The position numbers were made by a program, and so were the translations under genes. A stretch of DNA of 64,000 nt, taken from the NCBI RefSeq assembly GCF_037991315.1, contig NZ_CP150300.1, positions 186,001-250,000 of the forward strand, given 5' to 3'. The notes below the pieces were generated by a model. That model worked only from the letters and a program-made list of their open reading frames with translations, ran no database searches and was not told where the DNA came from. Shown here one piece after another: positions 36,956 through 45,344 of this stretch; position 1 is the first letter of the stretch; every line of letters begins with the position of its first letter. The DNA comes from Paenibacillus sp. FSL H8-0079. Lineage in GTDB: Bacteria; Bacillota; Bacilli; Paenibacillales; Paenibacillaceae.

Positions 36956-37990
36956 ATGGGATTTTTCAGAAATCAATTTTCGAATGTGGTGGAATGGGAA
37001 GAGTTCAGAGATGACATGATATTTTGGAAATGGAGTAACCGGGAGATTAAGAAGGGGAGTAAACTCATTATCCGTTCCGGTCAGGACGCCATTTTCCTGA
37101 ATAACGGTAAAGTGGAAGGCATTTTCGAGGACGAAGGATCATTCAATATCGATTCGGAGATCATTCCGTTTCTTTCTACCTTAAAAGGATTCAAATTTGG
37201 ATTCAACAGCGGCATGCGGGTCGAAGTACTATTTGTAAATACGAAAGAGTTCACCGTGCGCTGGGGCACGCAAAGCCCTGTATTGATTCCAACACCACAA
37301 CTCCCGGGTGGGATGCCGATTCGGGCCAACGGAACATTTAATTTCAAAGTAAGTGACTATGTGACCCTGATCGATAAGATTGCAGGCATCAAGCAGAGTT
37401 ATCTGGTGGAGGATGTCAAAATCCGAATCACTTCCGTGCTGGATCAGCTTCTAATGAAGTGGATTAGCCGCGAAGGGAAGGATATGTTCAATCTGCAGGC
37501 CAATGCATCGGATATTGCCAAAGGTATTCAGGAAGATCTGGATATGCAGATGATGGATATCGGCATTGGGATTACCGGTTTCCAGGTGATGAGCTTCAAT
37601 TATCCGAAAGAGATTCAAGATATGATTACAAAGACCGCTTCGCATGAGATGATTGGTAATCTGCAAAAGTATCAGCAGGTCAGCATGACAGACGGCATCT
37701 CATCCGGTAAAGTGCAGGGCGGCGGCGCGGCCTCGGATATGGCTGGTATGATGATGGGTATGAACATGGCCAATGAAATGATGAAAAACATGAACCAGAA
37801 CCAAGGCCAGAATCAGAACAACAATGCCAATTCGTCTTCGAATCAAAATAACGACCAGAAGCCAGCGGGAAATAGCAACGGTGATTCAGGTAACTCAGAA
37901 GGCAACAAGAAGCCAAACTTCTGCCCGAACTGTGGAGCCAAAAATGAAGGAGCCAACTTCTGTCCAAATTGTGGTCAAAAGCTGGGCTAA
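36956..37990 (+). CDS. ydjI: SPFH-type protein with zinc ribbon (YdjI-like)
   Basis: 344 residues. The start MGFFRNQFSNVVEWEEFRDDMIFWKW and KGSKLIIRSGQDAIFLNNGK match the YdjI/virion-core SPFH family. After a long Asn/Gln-rich linker (about 262-322) there is a C-terminal double CxxC ribbon (FCPNCGAKNEGANFCPNCG). The Bacillus homologue links PspA to YdjG/H at the membrane. ATG 36956 aligns with the Bacillus start; ATG 36944 is possible. Confidence 0.92.
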   Translation: MGFFRNQFSNVVEWEEFRDDMIFWKWSNREIKKGSKLIIRSGQDAIFLNNGKVEGIFEDEGSFNIDSEIIPFLSTLKGFKFGFNSGMRVEVLFVNTKEFTVRWGTQSPVLIPTPQLPGGMPIRANGTFNFKVSDYVTLIDKIAGIKQSYLVEDVKIRITSVLDQLLMKWISREGKDMFNLQANASDIAKGIQEDLDMQMMDIGIGITGFQVMSFNYPKEIQDMITKTASHEMIGNLQKYQQVSMTDGISSGKVQGGGAASDMAGMMMGMNMANEMMKNMNQNQGQNQNNNANSSSNQNNDQKPAGNSNGDSGNSEGNKKPNFCPNCGAKNEGANFCPNCGQKLG

Positions 37991-38006
37991 TCAAATAAAT
38001 ACATGT

Positions 38007-38057
38007 AGGGCTAGGTTCGTAGTAAGTGAAATTACTGCGGAGCTAGCCCTTTTTTTT
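38007..38057 (+). terminator. Terminator of the pspA operon
   Basis: AGGGCTAG pairs with CTAGCCCT, enclosing an AGTAA/TTACT helix, followed by TTTTTTT. Confidence 0.8.
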
Positions 38058-38130
38058 GTGGAGTGCATAGTTGAAGCAATATGACACAGAGCGGGAAGCA
38101 AGTTCATTTAATTTAGTTTAGATAAAAGAG

Positions 38131-38171
38131 TTGACAACCGATCACAAATCATTTATCTTTAACTTAAGATA
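38131..38171 (+). promoter_or_regulatory. Promoter with MhqR-like operator, site 1
   Basis: TTGACA (38131-38136), 17 nt, TATCTT (38154-38159). The -10 box is the left arm of TATCTT-TAACTT-AAGATA (38154-38171). This fits the TATCT-N8-AGATA layout that I recall for the Bacillus MhqR repressor. Confidence 0.65.
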
Positions 38172-38238
38172 TTTAATTTAAATATAAATAACAGCCAAGA
38201 ACAAATATCTTTAATCCATTATATGAGGAGAGATCAAG

Positions 38239-38469
38239 ATGATGATCCCAACATTGACCAGAATAAATGAACTTTCAAGAAAAGCCAAAGAGGGCGGATT
38301 GACGGAGATGGAGAAAGAGGAACAGGCTCGTCTTCGCAAGGAATATCTGCAAACTTTTCGCGGTTCGGTCAACGACATTCTGCTGAATGCAACCATCTAT
38401 GATCCAAACGGCGATGACGTGACTCCTGATAAATTGAAACAAGAACAGGCCAATCAAAATAACGACTAG
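38239..38469 (+). CDS. UPF0291 (DUF896) protein
   Basis: 76 residues. The sequence LTRINELSRKAKEGGLTEMEKEEQARLRKEYLQTFR is the DUF896/YnzC signature, a small helical-hairpin protein without known function. GAGGAGAG precedes ATG 38239. Its promoter carries a palindrome that recurs before the following dioxygenase gene, so both are probably under one repressor. Confidence 0.88.
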   Translation: MMIPTLTRINELSRKAKEGGLTEMEKEEQARLRKEYLQTFRGSVNDILLNATIYDPNGDDVTPDKLKQEQANQNND

Positions 38470-38490
38470 CATATTATTCGCTAGACCATA

Positions 38491-38508
38491 TATCTTAATT
38501 TAAAGATA
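38491..38508 (+). promoter_or_regulatory. MhqR-like operator, site 2
   Basis: TATCTT-AATTTA-AAGATA repeats the arms and spacing of site 1 in the gap before the dioxygenase. No good -35 is seen here. Confidence 0.6.
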
Positions 38509-38601
38509 ATACAAACTAACTATAAATCAACTAACTAACTCAAATATCTCTAACACCTAATTAATTTAAAACATGCTTACCAAACCAAGGAGGAATTAAT
38601 C

Positions 38602-39558
38602 ATGACTATTCAAACAGCAGGTATTCACCATATTACAGCTTTCGCAGGCGATCCACAGGCCAACGTTGATTTTTATGCCGGAGTTCTGGGACTTCGTCTC
38701 GTGAAAAAAACAATCAACTTCGATGCACCTGATGTATATCATCTGTATTTTGGCGATGAACACGGAAGCCCAGGTACCATCATTACCTTCTTCCCATCGG
38801 CTGGATCACCACGGGGCAAAATTGGCGGAGGTCAGGTCGGCATCACTTCCTATGTCATTCCTCCTGGGTCGATTGGCTTCTGGCAGAACCGGTTGGAACA
38901 GTATAACATTGAGGTAACCAAAACAAGTCGCTTCAATGAAGAGCTGCTTCAATTCGAAGATAGCGAAGGCCTGCGGCTTGAGCTTGTTGAACGGGAAGAA
39001 GGAGCAACCAGCACTTGGGCGCATGAAGGAATTCCAACCGATAAAGCGATCAAAGGCTTCGGCGGCGCTGTCCTGTTCAGTGTTAATCCGCAAAGAACGA
39101 TGGATGCTCTTGAGAAAATCATGGGATTTGTCAGAGTGAGTGAAAATGAAGAGTATGCTCGTTTCCGGTCCAGCGGGGATATCGGTAATGTCGTAGATGT
39201 TCCAGTGACCCGTATACCTCTGGGTATGGGCGGCGCAGGAACCGTGCACCATATTGCATGGCGCGCAAAAGATGATGAGGAGCATGCACAGTGGAGCGAA
39301 GCTGTACGTGATTACGGGTACCAACCGACTCCAGTCCGGGATCGTCAGTACTTTAACGCAATTTACTTCAGAGAAGCTGGTGGCATTCTGTTCGAAATTG
39401 CTACAGATCCTCCGGGCTTTGCCAAAGATGAACCTGCTGATTCGCTTGGACAAAAACTGATGCTGCCTGAGTGGTTTGAGAAATACCGTCCACAAATTGA
39501 GGACAATCTGCAACCGATTGTTGTAAGAACGCTCGTACCTGCTACAGCTGCGAATTAA
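38602..39558 (+). CDS. mhqO: Ring-cleaving dioxygenase, MhqO/MhqA type
   Basis: 318 residues, two glyoxalase/vicinal-oxygen-chelate modules. Probable metal ligands are His9 or His10 (GIHHITAF), His216 or His217 (TVHHIAW) and Glu265 (ILFEIAT). Bacillus homologues (YdfO, YkcA) are induced by quinones and catechols and repressed by MhqR. CAAGGAGG precedes ATG 38602. The shared palindromes support the same type of control here. No MarR-type regulator gene is in the window. Confidence 0.88.
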   Translation: MTIQTAGIHHITAFAGDPQANVDFYAGVLGLRLVKKTINFDAPDVYHLYFGDEHGSPGTIITFFPSAGSPRGKIGGGQVGITSYVIPPGSIGFWQNRLEQYNIEVTKTSRFNEELLQFEDSEGLRLELVEREEGATSTWAHEGIPTDKAIKGFGGAVLFSVNPQRTMDALEKIMGFVRVSENEEYARFRSSGDIGNVVDVPVTRIPLGMGGAGTVHHIAWRAKDDEEHAQWSEAVRDYGYQPTPVRDRQYFNAIYFREAGGILFEIATDPPGFAKDEPADSLGQKLMLPEWFEKYRPQIEDNLQPIVVRTLVPATAAN

Positions 39559-39572
39559 TAAGAGTTCTATTA

Positions 39573-39766
39573 CTATATAGGTTGAACTATCTATTTGCAC
39601 AATAACGGAGAGGACAGAAAAAACCTGAAAAAGCGAAGCGTTCGCCTTTATCCCCGGATTTTCCCTTAGGAAAAGGGAATCAAAACAATCTGGGGATAAC
39701 AGCGATTGGAGGGTTATTCTGTCATCGGAGTGTATGTGTGAATCATCTTTAGTTCAACTTATATAG
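39573..39766 (+). repeat. Structured intergenic repeat, copy C, with terminal inverted repeats
   Basis: CTATATAGGTTGAACTA (39573-39589) is inverted at 39750-39766 with 16 of 17 bases matching. Inside, GACAGAA (39613-39619) pairs with TTCTGTC (39717-39723). The 5' motif is AAGCGAAGCGTTCGCCTTT, the inner stem ATCCCCGGATT/AATCTGGGGAT and the 3' motif AACAGCGATTGG. It is the most complete copy and MITE-like. Confidence 0.82.
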
Positions 39767-39807
39767 CTGACGTTAGATTATGAGAATAACCAAAGGAGCA
39801 TTGAAGG

Positions 39808-40896
39808 ATGATGGAGAAAAAGGTTACCTGGCTGGAGCTGTTCTACGATCTGCTCTTTGTAGCAGCGGTCTCCAAAGCGGGCCATGTCTTGTTGCATGCC
39901 GAACACGGAGTAATTACGTTTGAATATTTAATGAAATTTGTGCTTATCTTTATCCCTGTTTGGTGGGCATGGGTCGGTCAGACCTTGTTTATTAACCGCT
40001 ATGGTCAGGACATCCTGATCCATCGAATATTCCTCATCCTTCAGCTTCTGTCCGTGATGGTCATGACGGCTAGCCTCTCTACCCATTTTGACCAATACTA
40101 CCTGTCCTTCTTCATCGGGTATATCGGTTCACGGGCATTTACGGCGATTCAGTATCTGACGGCTCACAAGTCAAAAGGCGAGCATCAACAGCAAGCCGCT
40201 CGTTATTTGGGCATCTGTTTCCTTATTGGGATATTAATCTCATCAGGTTCACTGTTTTTCGATTCATGGTTACGCTACTTGATTCTGTATGTGGGGATTG
40301 CGGTAGACATTGTGCTTCCGCTGATCGGTCGGAAAAATCTGGTGAAAGTACCGGTTCAGACCCATCACTTGTTGGAACGCTTCGCACTCTTTACACTTAT
40401 CCTGCTGGGTGAATCGGTGGTAAGCATTATCGCTGTGCTGCAAGCCGATCATTGGGATATGAAATCGATTTTGTTTGCCGCCTTTACGTCCATATTTGTC
40501 ATTGCGATGTGGTGGCAGTACTTCGACAACGTGGAGAAAAAGGTCAGTAAAGAGATTCAGACTGCCGGGCAAGCGATCATATACGGCCATCTATTCATCT
40601 ACATCTCCATGAGTATGATCGCCGCGTCCATTCAGCTGTTGTATCAGAATCAGTTGAACTATGTGTTCATGATAGGGTTTGTATTTGGATCAGCGCTACT
40701 GTATTTCTTGTCAACCTCACTTGTGTTCCATCGTTACAGACACGCACATCTACGACTCGGCCCGCGTCATCTGGCGGTGATGGTAGGACTACTGGTGGCA
40801 TTTGTACTGGTGGATCTGGTCTATCGAGTTCCAAGCTATGTCATCATGGGCGAAGACATGTTGTTCTTCCTGGTGTATGCGAAACTTACGACTTGA
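39808..40896 (+). CDS. ltrA: LtrA-family membrane protein
   Basis: 362 residues with about nine or ten hydrophobic segments. The N-terminus VTWLELFYDLLFVAAVSKAGHVL and FALFTLILLGESVVSI are typical of the low-temperature requirement A family. The family was named in Listeria; its molecular role is unknown. AAGGAG at 39793-39798 supports ATG 39808. It follows the structured repeat C. Confidence 0.85.
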   Translation: MMEKKVTWLELFYDLLFVAAVSKAGHVLLHAEHGVITFEYLMKFVLIFIPVWWAWVGQTLFINRYGQDILIHRIFLILQLLSVMVMTASLSTHFDQYYLSFFIGYIGSRAFTAIQYLTAHKSKGEHQQQAARYLGICFLIGILISSGSLFFDSWLRYLILYVGIAVDIVLPLIGRKNLVKVPVQTHHLLERFALFTLILLGESVVSIIAVLQADHWDMKSILFAAFTSIFVIAMWWQYFDNVEKKVSKEIQTAGQAIIYGHLFIYISMSMIAASIQLLYQNQLNYVFMIGFVFGSALLYFLSTSLVFHRYRHAHLRLGPRHLAVMVGLLVAFVLVDLVYRVPSYVIMGEDMLFFLVYAKLTT

Positions 40897-40935
40897 TATA
40901 TCAAAGGAATTCTATAACCTTCTAGGTAGCAAAAC

Positions 40936-40986
40936 AAACTAAATAAACGTTTTCCAGTAGTATACCGGAGAACGTTTATTTAGTTT
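40936..40986. terminator. Bidirectional terminator
   Basis: AAACTAAATAAACGTT pairs with AACGTTTATTTAGTTT around a loop with inner TCC/GGA pairing. It serves the convergent ltrA and putative nuclease genes. Confidence 0.75.
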
Positions 40987-41017
40987 ATACCTGAAATCGA
41001 TCCCAGATGAGCCACCA

Positions 41018-41698
41018 TTAATAGTTATCTGATGATTCAGTGATGGTGATAGCAGTAGAGGCTGTTACTTGTGTATCGGGTCTTAAGGTTTTTAAAGTCT
41101 TAACAATGGGTATGGGTCCTTTTTGACCATCAATGAAAGTAGTGCCCGAATTTTTTTGTGTTATCGGTTCGATAAGAAACGTTCTTGCTACATATGTTCC
41201 TTCCACTATTTTATCTATTCCAAGATGGATATAGGCATTGTGATAGACATCAAATATCAATAGGGCACAATTAATATTATTAACAGGTTGAGTGTAGTAA
41301 ACGACTTGTGTTGAAGACATAAGTAGCTTGGGAATGAGATGGAAATTAACTAATTTACTTTTTACACTATTGAATCCACCCTTGTTTTTCTTCTTTAAAT
41401 CTTCAAACGTAATTATACCGTTCATTACACCATTGAAACCTGGCATGCCCCTATATTTTGAAGCTGCGCGTTCCTTCAAAGTTTTATTGACAATACTTTG
41501 TAAGCCTACAAGGTGACAGAAGTTTTCTTTGTTAAAATCTAAGTGAAGTATGGAGCCATCTTCCAAATGGTATGTAAATCGATAAGGTAATAGATAGCTG
41601 ATGTAGTAGTCGAGAAGCAATTTTAGGTTAATCTGATCTATTCTTGGTTTTACATCTAGTGAGTGTAAGTCCTGGACATGTGATATCCTTTCGAGCAT
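41018..41698 (-). CDS. PBECR-like putative nuclease, possible toxin
   Basis: 226 residues, clearly richer in AT codons than the surroundings, suggesting acquisition by transfer. The region LEDGSILHLDFNKENFCHLVGLQSI, then FEDLKKKNKGGFNSVKSKLVNFHLIPKLL and YIHLGIDKIVEGTYVARTFLIEP, resembles my recollection of phage-linked PBECR (barnase/EndoU/ColicinE5/RelE-like) nuclease domains. This is a motif-level judgement. GAGGG precedes the start. Upstream on the same strand lie a terminator, two tandem structured RNA units and a sigma-A promoter. That is the order found in type III toxin-antitoxin loci, but this protein does not look like ToxN, CptN or TenpN to me. Confidence 0.65.
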   Translation of the reverse strand: MLERISHVQDLHSLDVKPRIDQINLKLLLDYYISYLLPYRFTYHLEDGSILHLDFNKENFCHLVGLQSIVNKTLKERAASKYRGMPGFNGVMNGIITFEDLKKKNKGGFNSVKSKLVNFHLIPKLLMSSTQVVYYTQPVNNINCALLIFDVYHNAYIHLGIDKIVEGTYVARTFLIEPITQKNSGTTFIDGQKGPIPIVKTLKTLRPDTQVTASTAITITESSDNY

Positions 41699-41730
41699 AT
41701 AGGTTCCCTCACAATTTCTATTTACAAACT

Positions 41731-41762
41731 AAAAAAGACGCTAGGTAGATAGAACCCGCGCC
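41731..41762 (-). terminator. Terminator between structured RNA and putative toxin gene
   Basis: On the minus strand GGCGC-GGGT pairs with ACCT-A-GCGTC, followed by TTTTTT. It ends 33 nt before the coding start, so most transcripts should stop before the gene. Confidence 0.7.
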
Positions 41763-41781
41763 TTCACAATTACAATATGGT

Positions 41782-41989
41782 GGCGACTAAAAGCTCTGTT
41801 CCGCGTCTTATTTAAAGTCCACCGCGGAGTGGAACTAGGGGTCGCCTTCCCCAGTGACCCTAAGGGTCCAAATATAGTATATTCCGTATTACCATGTGTT
41901 ATGCAACTAACTACTCTGTTCCGCATCTTATTTAAAGTCCACTGCGGAGTGGAACCAAGAGTTGCAGCCCTGGTGAGCGTATTGCGCTC
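41782..41989 (-). ncRNA. Two tandem structured RNA units
   Basis: Unit 1 (41782-41846) and unit 2 (41902-41966) are exactly 120 nt apart. The outer stem is GGCGAC/GTCGCC in unit 1 and TGCAAC/GTTGCA in unit 2. The inner stem is CCGCG/CGCGG versus CCGCA/TGCGG. GTT/AAC closes the inner part and a TCTTATTTAAAGTCCAC loop is identical. Beside each unit is a small hairpin at the same offset with a different sequence: GACCC/GGGTC (41856-41868) and GAGCG/CGCTC (41975-41989). At least three base pairs change together between the units, which supports a conserved RNA fold. Minus orientation is chosen from the promoter and terminator. Confidence 0.75.
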
Positions 41990-42008
41990 CTAATTTGTAT
42001 ATATCACT

Positions 42009-42036
42009 AGTATACCACAATAGCCTTGTAGTTCAA
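42009..42036 (-). promoter_or_regulatory. Sigma-A promoter for the structured RNA
   Basis: On the minus strand TTGAAC (42031-42036), 16 nt, TATACT (42009-42014). Transcription would start near 42002, just before unit 2. Confidence 0.65.
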
Positions 42037-42371
42037 CGAAATAGGAGGCTTTATCCATACGTTTATCAAATTTAATTTTTTATATTATGCTTAAATTATT
42101 GTATTCTCAACGAATAATTGTTTGAATGAGCGTATTCTTATATCATGGAACCGCGTAATTGTGTCTACAACTTTTTACGTCAGGGTAATTTCTTCTCAAA
42201 AGCACAAATCTAATTTAATTTCTCCGATAGAATCTGTTAATATGAGACTATGTACAAGTGAATCTACCAGATCATAGAATATCTTTTTTTATAAAATGAG
42301 TGTACGTTTTGTTAGTTCATTTTATATATAGCCATTCGTAGATATGGGGATGACAATCAGGAGGGAAATCA
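42037..42371. other. AT-rich intergenic region before GH3
   Basis: About 330 nt, very AT-rich, no gene seen. Only the ribosome binding site near 42358-42363 is clear. Confidence 0.4.
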
Positions 42372-45155
42372 TTGAGCACACATCAAATCGGAGTTCCATT
42401 GGAAGGGTTTGCAGAGTTTAGTCGTACGGTTGCCGCAGAAGGAGCCGTTTTACTCAGAAATGAAGGCCAAGTGCTTCCACTTCGCGAAAACGAAAACGTT
42501 TCAGTTTTTGGACGAATTCAAGTCAATTATTATCGCAGTGGTACGGGTTCAGGCGGTAGTGTCCATGTGGCCTACACAACAAATCTGCTGGATGGTCTTC
42601 GCAGCAAAAAGAATATTACTGTTAATGAAGAGCTTGCAGCTGTCTATGAGAAGTGGATTGAGGAAAATCCATTTGATGATGGCGGAAAAGTATGGGCGGC
42701 CGAGCCATGGAATCAGAAAGAAATGCCTTTGACGGATGAACTGGTTGCACAGGCCAGAAGTAAGTCTAGCAAAGCCATTATCGTGATTGGACGTACAGCG
42801 GGGGAAGATCAGGATAATGCGGATGCGGCAGGAAGTTACCAACTGACAGAAGATGAGAAAGCGATGTTGAAGCAAGTTACTTCGCAATTTGAACACACAA
42901 TTGTTGTGCTGAATGTCTCGAATATCATCGACATGAGCTGGTTAAACGAAACGTATCTACATCCGATCCAAGGCGTAATTTACTCCTGGCATGGCGGTAT
43001 GGAGGGTGGTAACGCGATTGCTGATGTGCTGGCGGGCGACGTTACACCAAGCGGTAAACTGACAGATACGATTGCATATTCCATTGAAGATTACCCTTCG
43101 ACAAGCAACTACGGCAATGAGTTCAAGAACCTGTATCAGGAAGATATCTATGTAGGTTATCGTTATTTCGAAACGTTTCGACCTGAGCGTGTTCAGTTTG
43201 AATTCGGTTACGGCCTGTCTTATACGACGTTTTTGGCTCAGCACGAAGAAGCAAAATCAGTAACCAAAGATGGCGAAACCTACATCGAAGTTCGTGTCAA
43301 TGTGACCAACTCCGGTACAACATATGCGGGCAAAGAGGTTGTGCAAGTCTATTATGAAGCACCACAAGGCAAACTGGGACAACCGGTGAAGGTTTTAGTG
43401 GATTTTGGAAAAACAGGATTGTTGCAGCCGGGCGAGTCAGAACTTTTGACGATCAGCTTCCCGATCCATGCCATGGCATCTTACGATGATGCAGGTGTTA
43501 CAGGTCTTGCTTCCGCATACGTATTGGAAGAAGGCACATACCGACTGCATGTAGGAACGAGTGTGAAACAAGTGCAGCATATCAGCATTGATGGCCAGGA
43601 TGGATATGTGATTGAATCCCTTCAATTGGTGGAGCAATTGCAAGAAGCGATGGCCCCAACTGAAGATTTTACACGTATGAAACCAGGTACGCGCAAGGAA
43701 GATGGATCGTATGAACTGACTTATGCAGAAGTACCGAAACGTAAGATATCCATGGCAAACCGGATCGAGCAGAATCTCCCGCAAACGCTGGAGCAGACAG
43801 GTAACCAGGGCCACAAGCTGAGTGACGTTAAGGCTGGAAAAGTGAGTCTGGAAGCCTTCATCGCTCAACTGAGCGATCAGGATCTGGCGGCAATTATCCG
43901 TGGCGAAGGCATGAGCAGCCCGCTCGTTACTTCGGGAACGGCATCTGCATTTGGTGGTGTCAGCGACAGCCTGTTTAACTACGGTATTCCGGTAGCATGT
44001 ACGGCAGATGGCCCGTCCGGTATTCGTATGGATAGTGGCGAAAAGGCAACACAGGTATCCATTGGTACGTTGCTTGCGGCGACATGGAACAAGGATCTTG
44101 TTGAAGAGTTGTATGTGATGGAAGGACAGGAATTGCTAAGAAATCAGGTGGATACCCTGCTCGGACCTGGACTCAATATCCGCCGGAGCCCGCTTAATGG
44201 CCGGAACTTTGAGTACTTCTCCGAAGATCCACTGATCTCGGGTGTATTTGCCGCAGCATGTACGAAAGGTATCATGAAGGGTGGTTCCAATGCCACACTG
44301 AAACACTTTGCCTGCAACAACCAGGAGAAACACCGCAGTAAAGTAGATGCTGTTGTGTCCGAACGTGCACTGCGTGAAATTTACCTGAAAGGGTTCGAAA
44401 TCGCTGTAAAAGAAGGCGGAGCAAACTCCATCATGACCTCCTACAACCCGGTTAACGGACACTGGGCAGCATCAAACTACGACCTGAACACCACGATTTT
44501 GCGTGGCGAATGGAATTTCGAGGGAATCGTAATGACCGACTGGTGGGCGATTATGAATGATGTGACCGAAGGTGGAGAAGCTGATCGCAAATACACCAAC
44601 TGGATGATTCGTGCGCAGAATGATCTCTACATGGTTGTACCGAACTACGGCGCAGAGATTAATGGCTGGGACGATAACACGATTGAATCCTTGGAAAATG
44701 GAACACTCACGCGCGGAGAGCTGCAACGCTCGGCGATCAACATCTGCAAGTTCATCATGAATGCACCGGTGTCCGGCAGAAAACACGAGATAGTGGAGAA
44801 CGTCGCTTCGTTCCAAGCGAATGCATCCCTATCTGTTGCACAAGCTCAGGCACTGGTTGAGAACGCACAGGTGAAACCTGAAGTAGCTGAACCCGTCTAC
44901 ATGAAAGTGGACGAGGCCGGCCATTATCGGATTATCGTACAGATCATGTCCCCTGAGCCGGAACTCGCTCAAAGTGCATGTAACCTGCTCCTGAATGACC
45001 AGTTGGTAACCACCATTCAAACGAATGGTACGGAAGGTAAATGGATCAGACAGAAACTTGTTAAAGTAGATCTTGAAGCAGGACTGTATGAATTGAAACT
45101 GGACTTCACGAAACCAGGCCTCCAGATTGACTGGATCGAATTCAAGCAGGTGTAG
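42372..45155 (+). CDS. Beta-glucosidase GH3 with permuted domain order
   Basis: 927 residues. The domain usually at the C-terminus of GH3 enzymes comes first (VAAEGAVLLRNEGQVLPL; SWHGGMEGGNAIADVLAGDVTPSGKL; FEFGYGLSYTTF). A fibronectin-III-like part follows (about 300-400). The catalytic barrel is in the second half (DGPSGIRM; GRNFEYFSEDPLISG; nucleophile Asp723 in IVMTDWWA). A carbohydrate-binding-like tail ends the protein. Such circularly permuted GH3 enzymes are known, for example from Ruminococcus. Start TTG 42372 follows AGGAGG with proper spacing. No signal peptide, so it is cytoplasmic. Confidence 0.92.
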   Translation: MSTHQIGVPLEGFAEFSRTVAAEGAVLLRNEGQVLPLRENENVSVFGRIQVNYYRSGTGSGGSVHVAYTTNLLDGLRSKKNITVNEELAAVYEKWIEENPFDDGGKVWAAEPWNQKEMPLTDELVAQARSKSSKAIIVIGRTAGEDQDNADAAGSYQLTEDEKAMLKQVTSQFEHTIVVLNVSNIIDMSWLNETYLHPIQGVIYSWHGGMEGGNAIADVLAGDVTPSGKLTDTIAYSIEDYPSTSNYGNEFKNLYQEDIYVGYRYFETFRPERVQFEFGYGLSYTTFLAQHEEAKSVTKDGETYIEVRVNVTNSGTTYAGKEVVQVYYEAPQGKLGQPVKVLVDFGKTGLLQPGESELLTISFPIHAMASYDDAGVTGLASAYVLEEGTYRLHVGTSVKQVQHISIDGQDGYVIESLQLVEQLQEAMAPTEDFTRMKPGTRKEDGSYELTYAEVPKRKISMANRIEQNLPQTLEQTGNQGHKLSDVKAGKVSLEAFIAQLSDQDLAAIIRGEGMSSPLVTSGTASAFGGVSDSLFNYGIPVACTADGPSGIRMDSGEKATQVSIGTLLAATWNKDLVEELYVMEGQELLRNQVDTLLGPGLNIRRSPLNGRNFEYFSEDPLISGVFAAACTKGIMKGGSNATLKHFACNNQEKHRSKVDAVVSERALREIYLKGFEIAVKEGGANSIMTSYNPVNGHWAASNYDLNTTILRGEWNFEGIVMTDWWAIMNDVTEGGEADRKYTNWMIRAQNDLYMVVPNYGAEINGWDDNTIESLENGTLTRGELQRSAINICKFIMNAPVSGRKHEIVENVASFQANASLSVAQAQALVENAQVKPEVAEPVYMKVDEAGHYRIIVQIMSPEPELAQSACNLLLNDQLVTTIQTNGTEGKWIRQKLVKVDLEAGLYELKLDFTKPGLQIDWIEFKQV

Positions 45156-45173
45156 AAGATAATAGGAAATATC

Positions 45174-45210
45174 AGGTGGTAAGAGCAATCGAAAGGTTGT
45201 TCTGTCATCC
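45174..45210 (+). repeat. Remnant 3' half of the structured repeat
   Basis: GGTGGTAAGAGCAATCG then AAGGTTGTTCTGTCATC closely follows the 3' half of copies B and C (GGTAACAGCGATTGG then TTCTGTCATC). The 5' half is missing. Confidence 0.5.
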
Positions 45211-45344
45211 AAAGCAGAATACGTGGGTATATGACAAAGGACACTGTACGCAGGTGTCCTTTGTTGTAACACAGAATAGCTACTGTTATGATAGTGTTAT
45301 GAGATTCGTAGTTCTGAACAATGGGGTCAGGGGTGTTGCGAGGA

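Noticed and set aside
41741..41926. 61-codon minus frame within the tandem RNA region
   Set aside because: It has no ribosome binding site; the region is explained by paired, covarying helices.
41782..41989. Tandem repeats read as a CRISPR array
   Set aside because: Only two copies, the repeat is 65 nt with diverged stems, and there is no spacer pattern and no cas gene.
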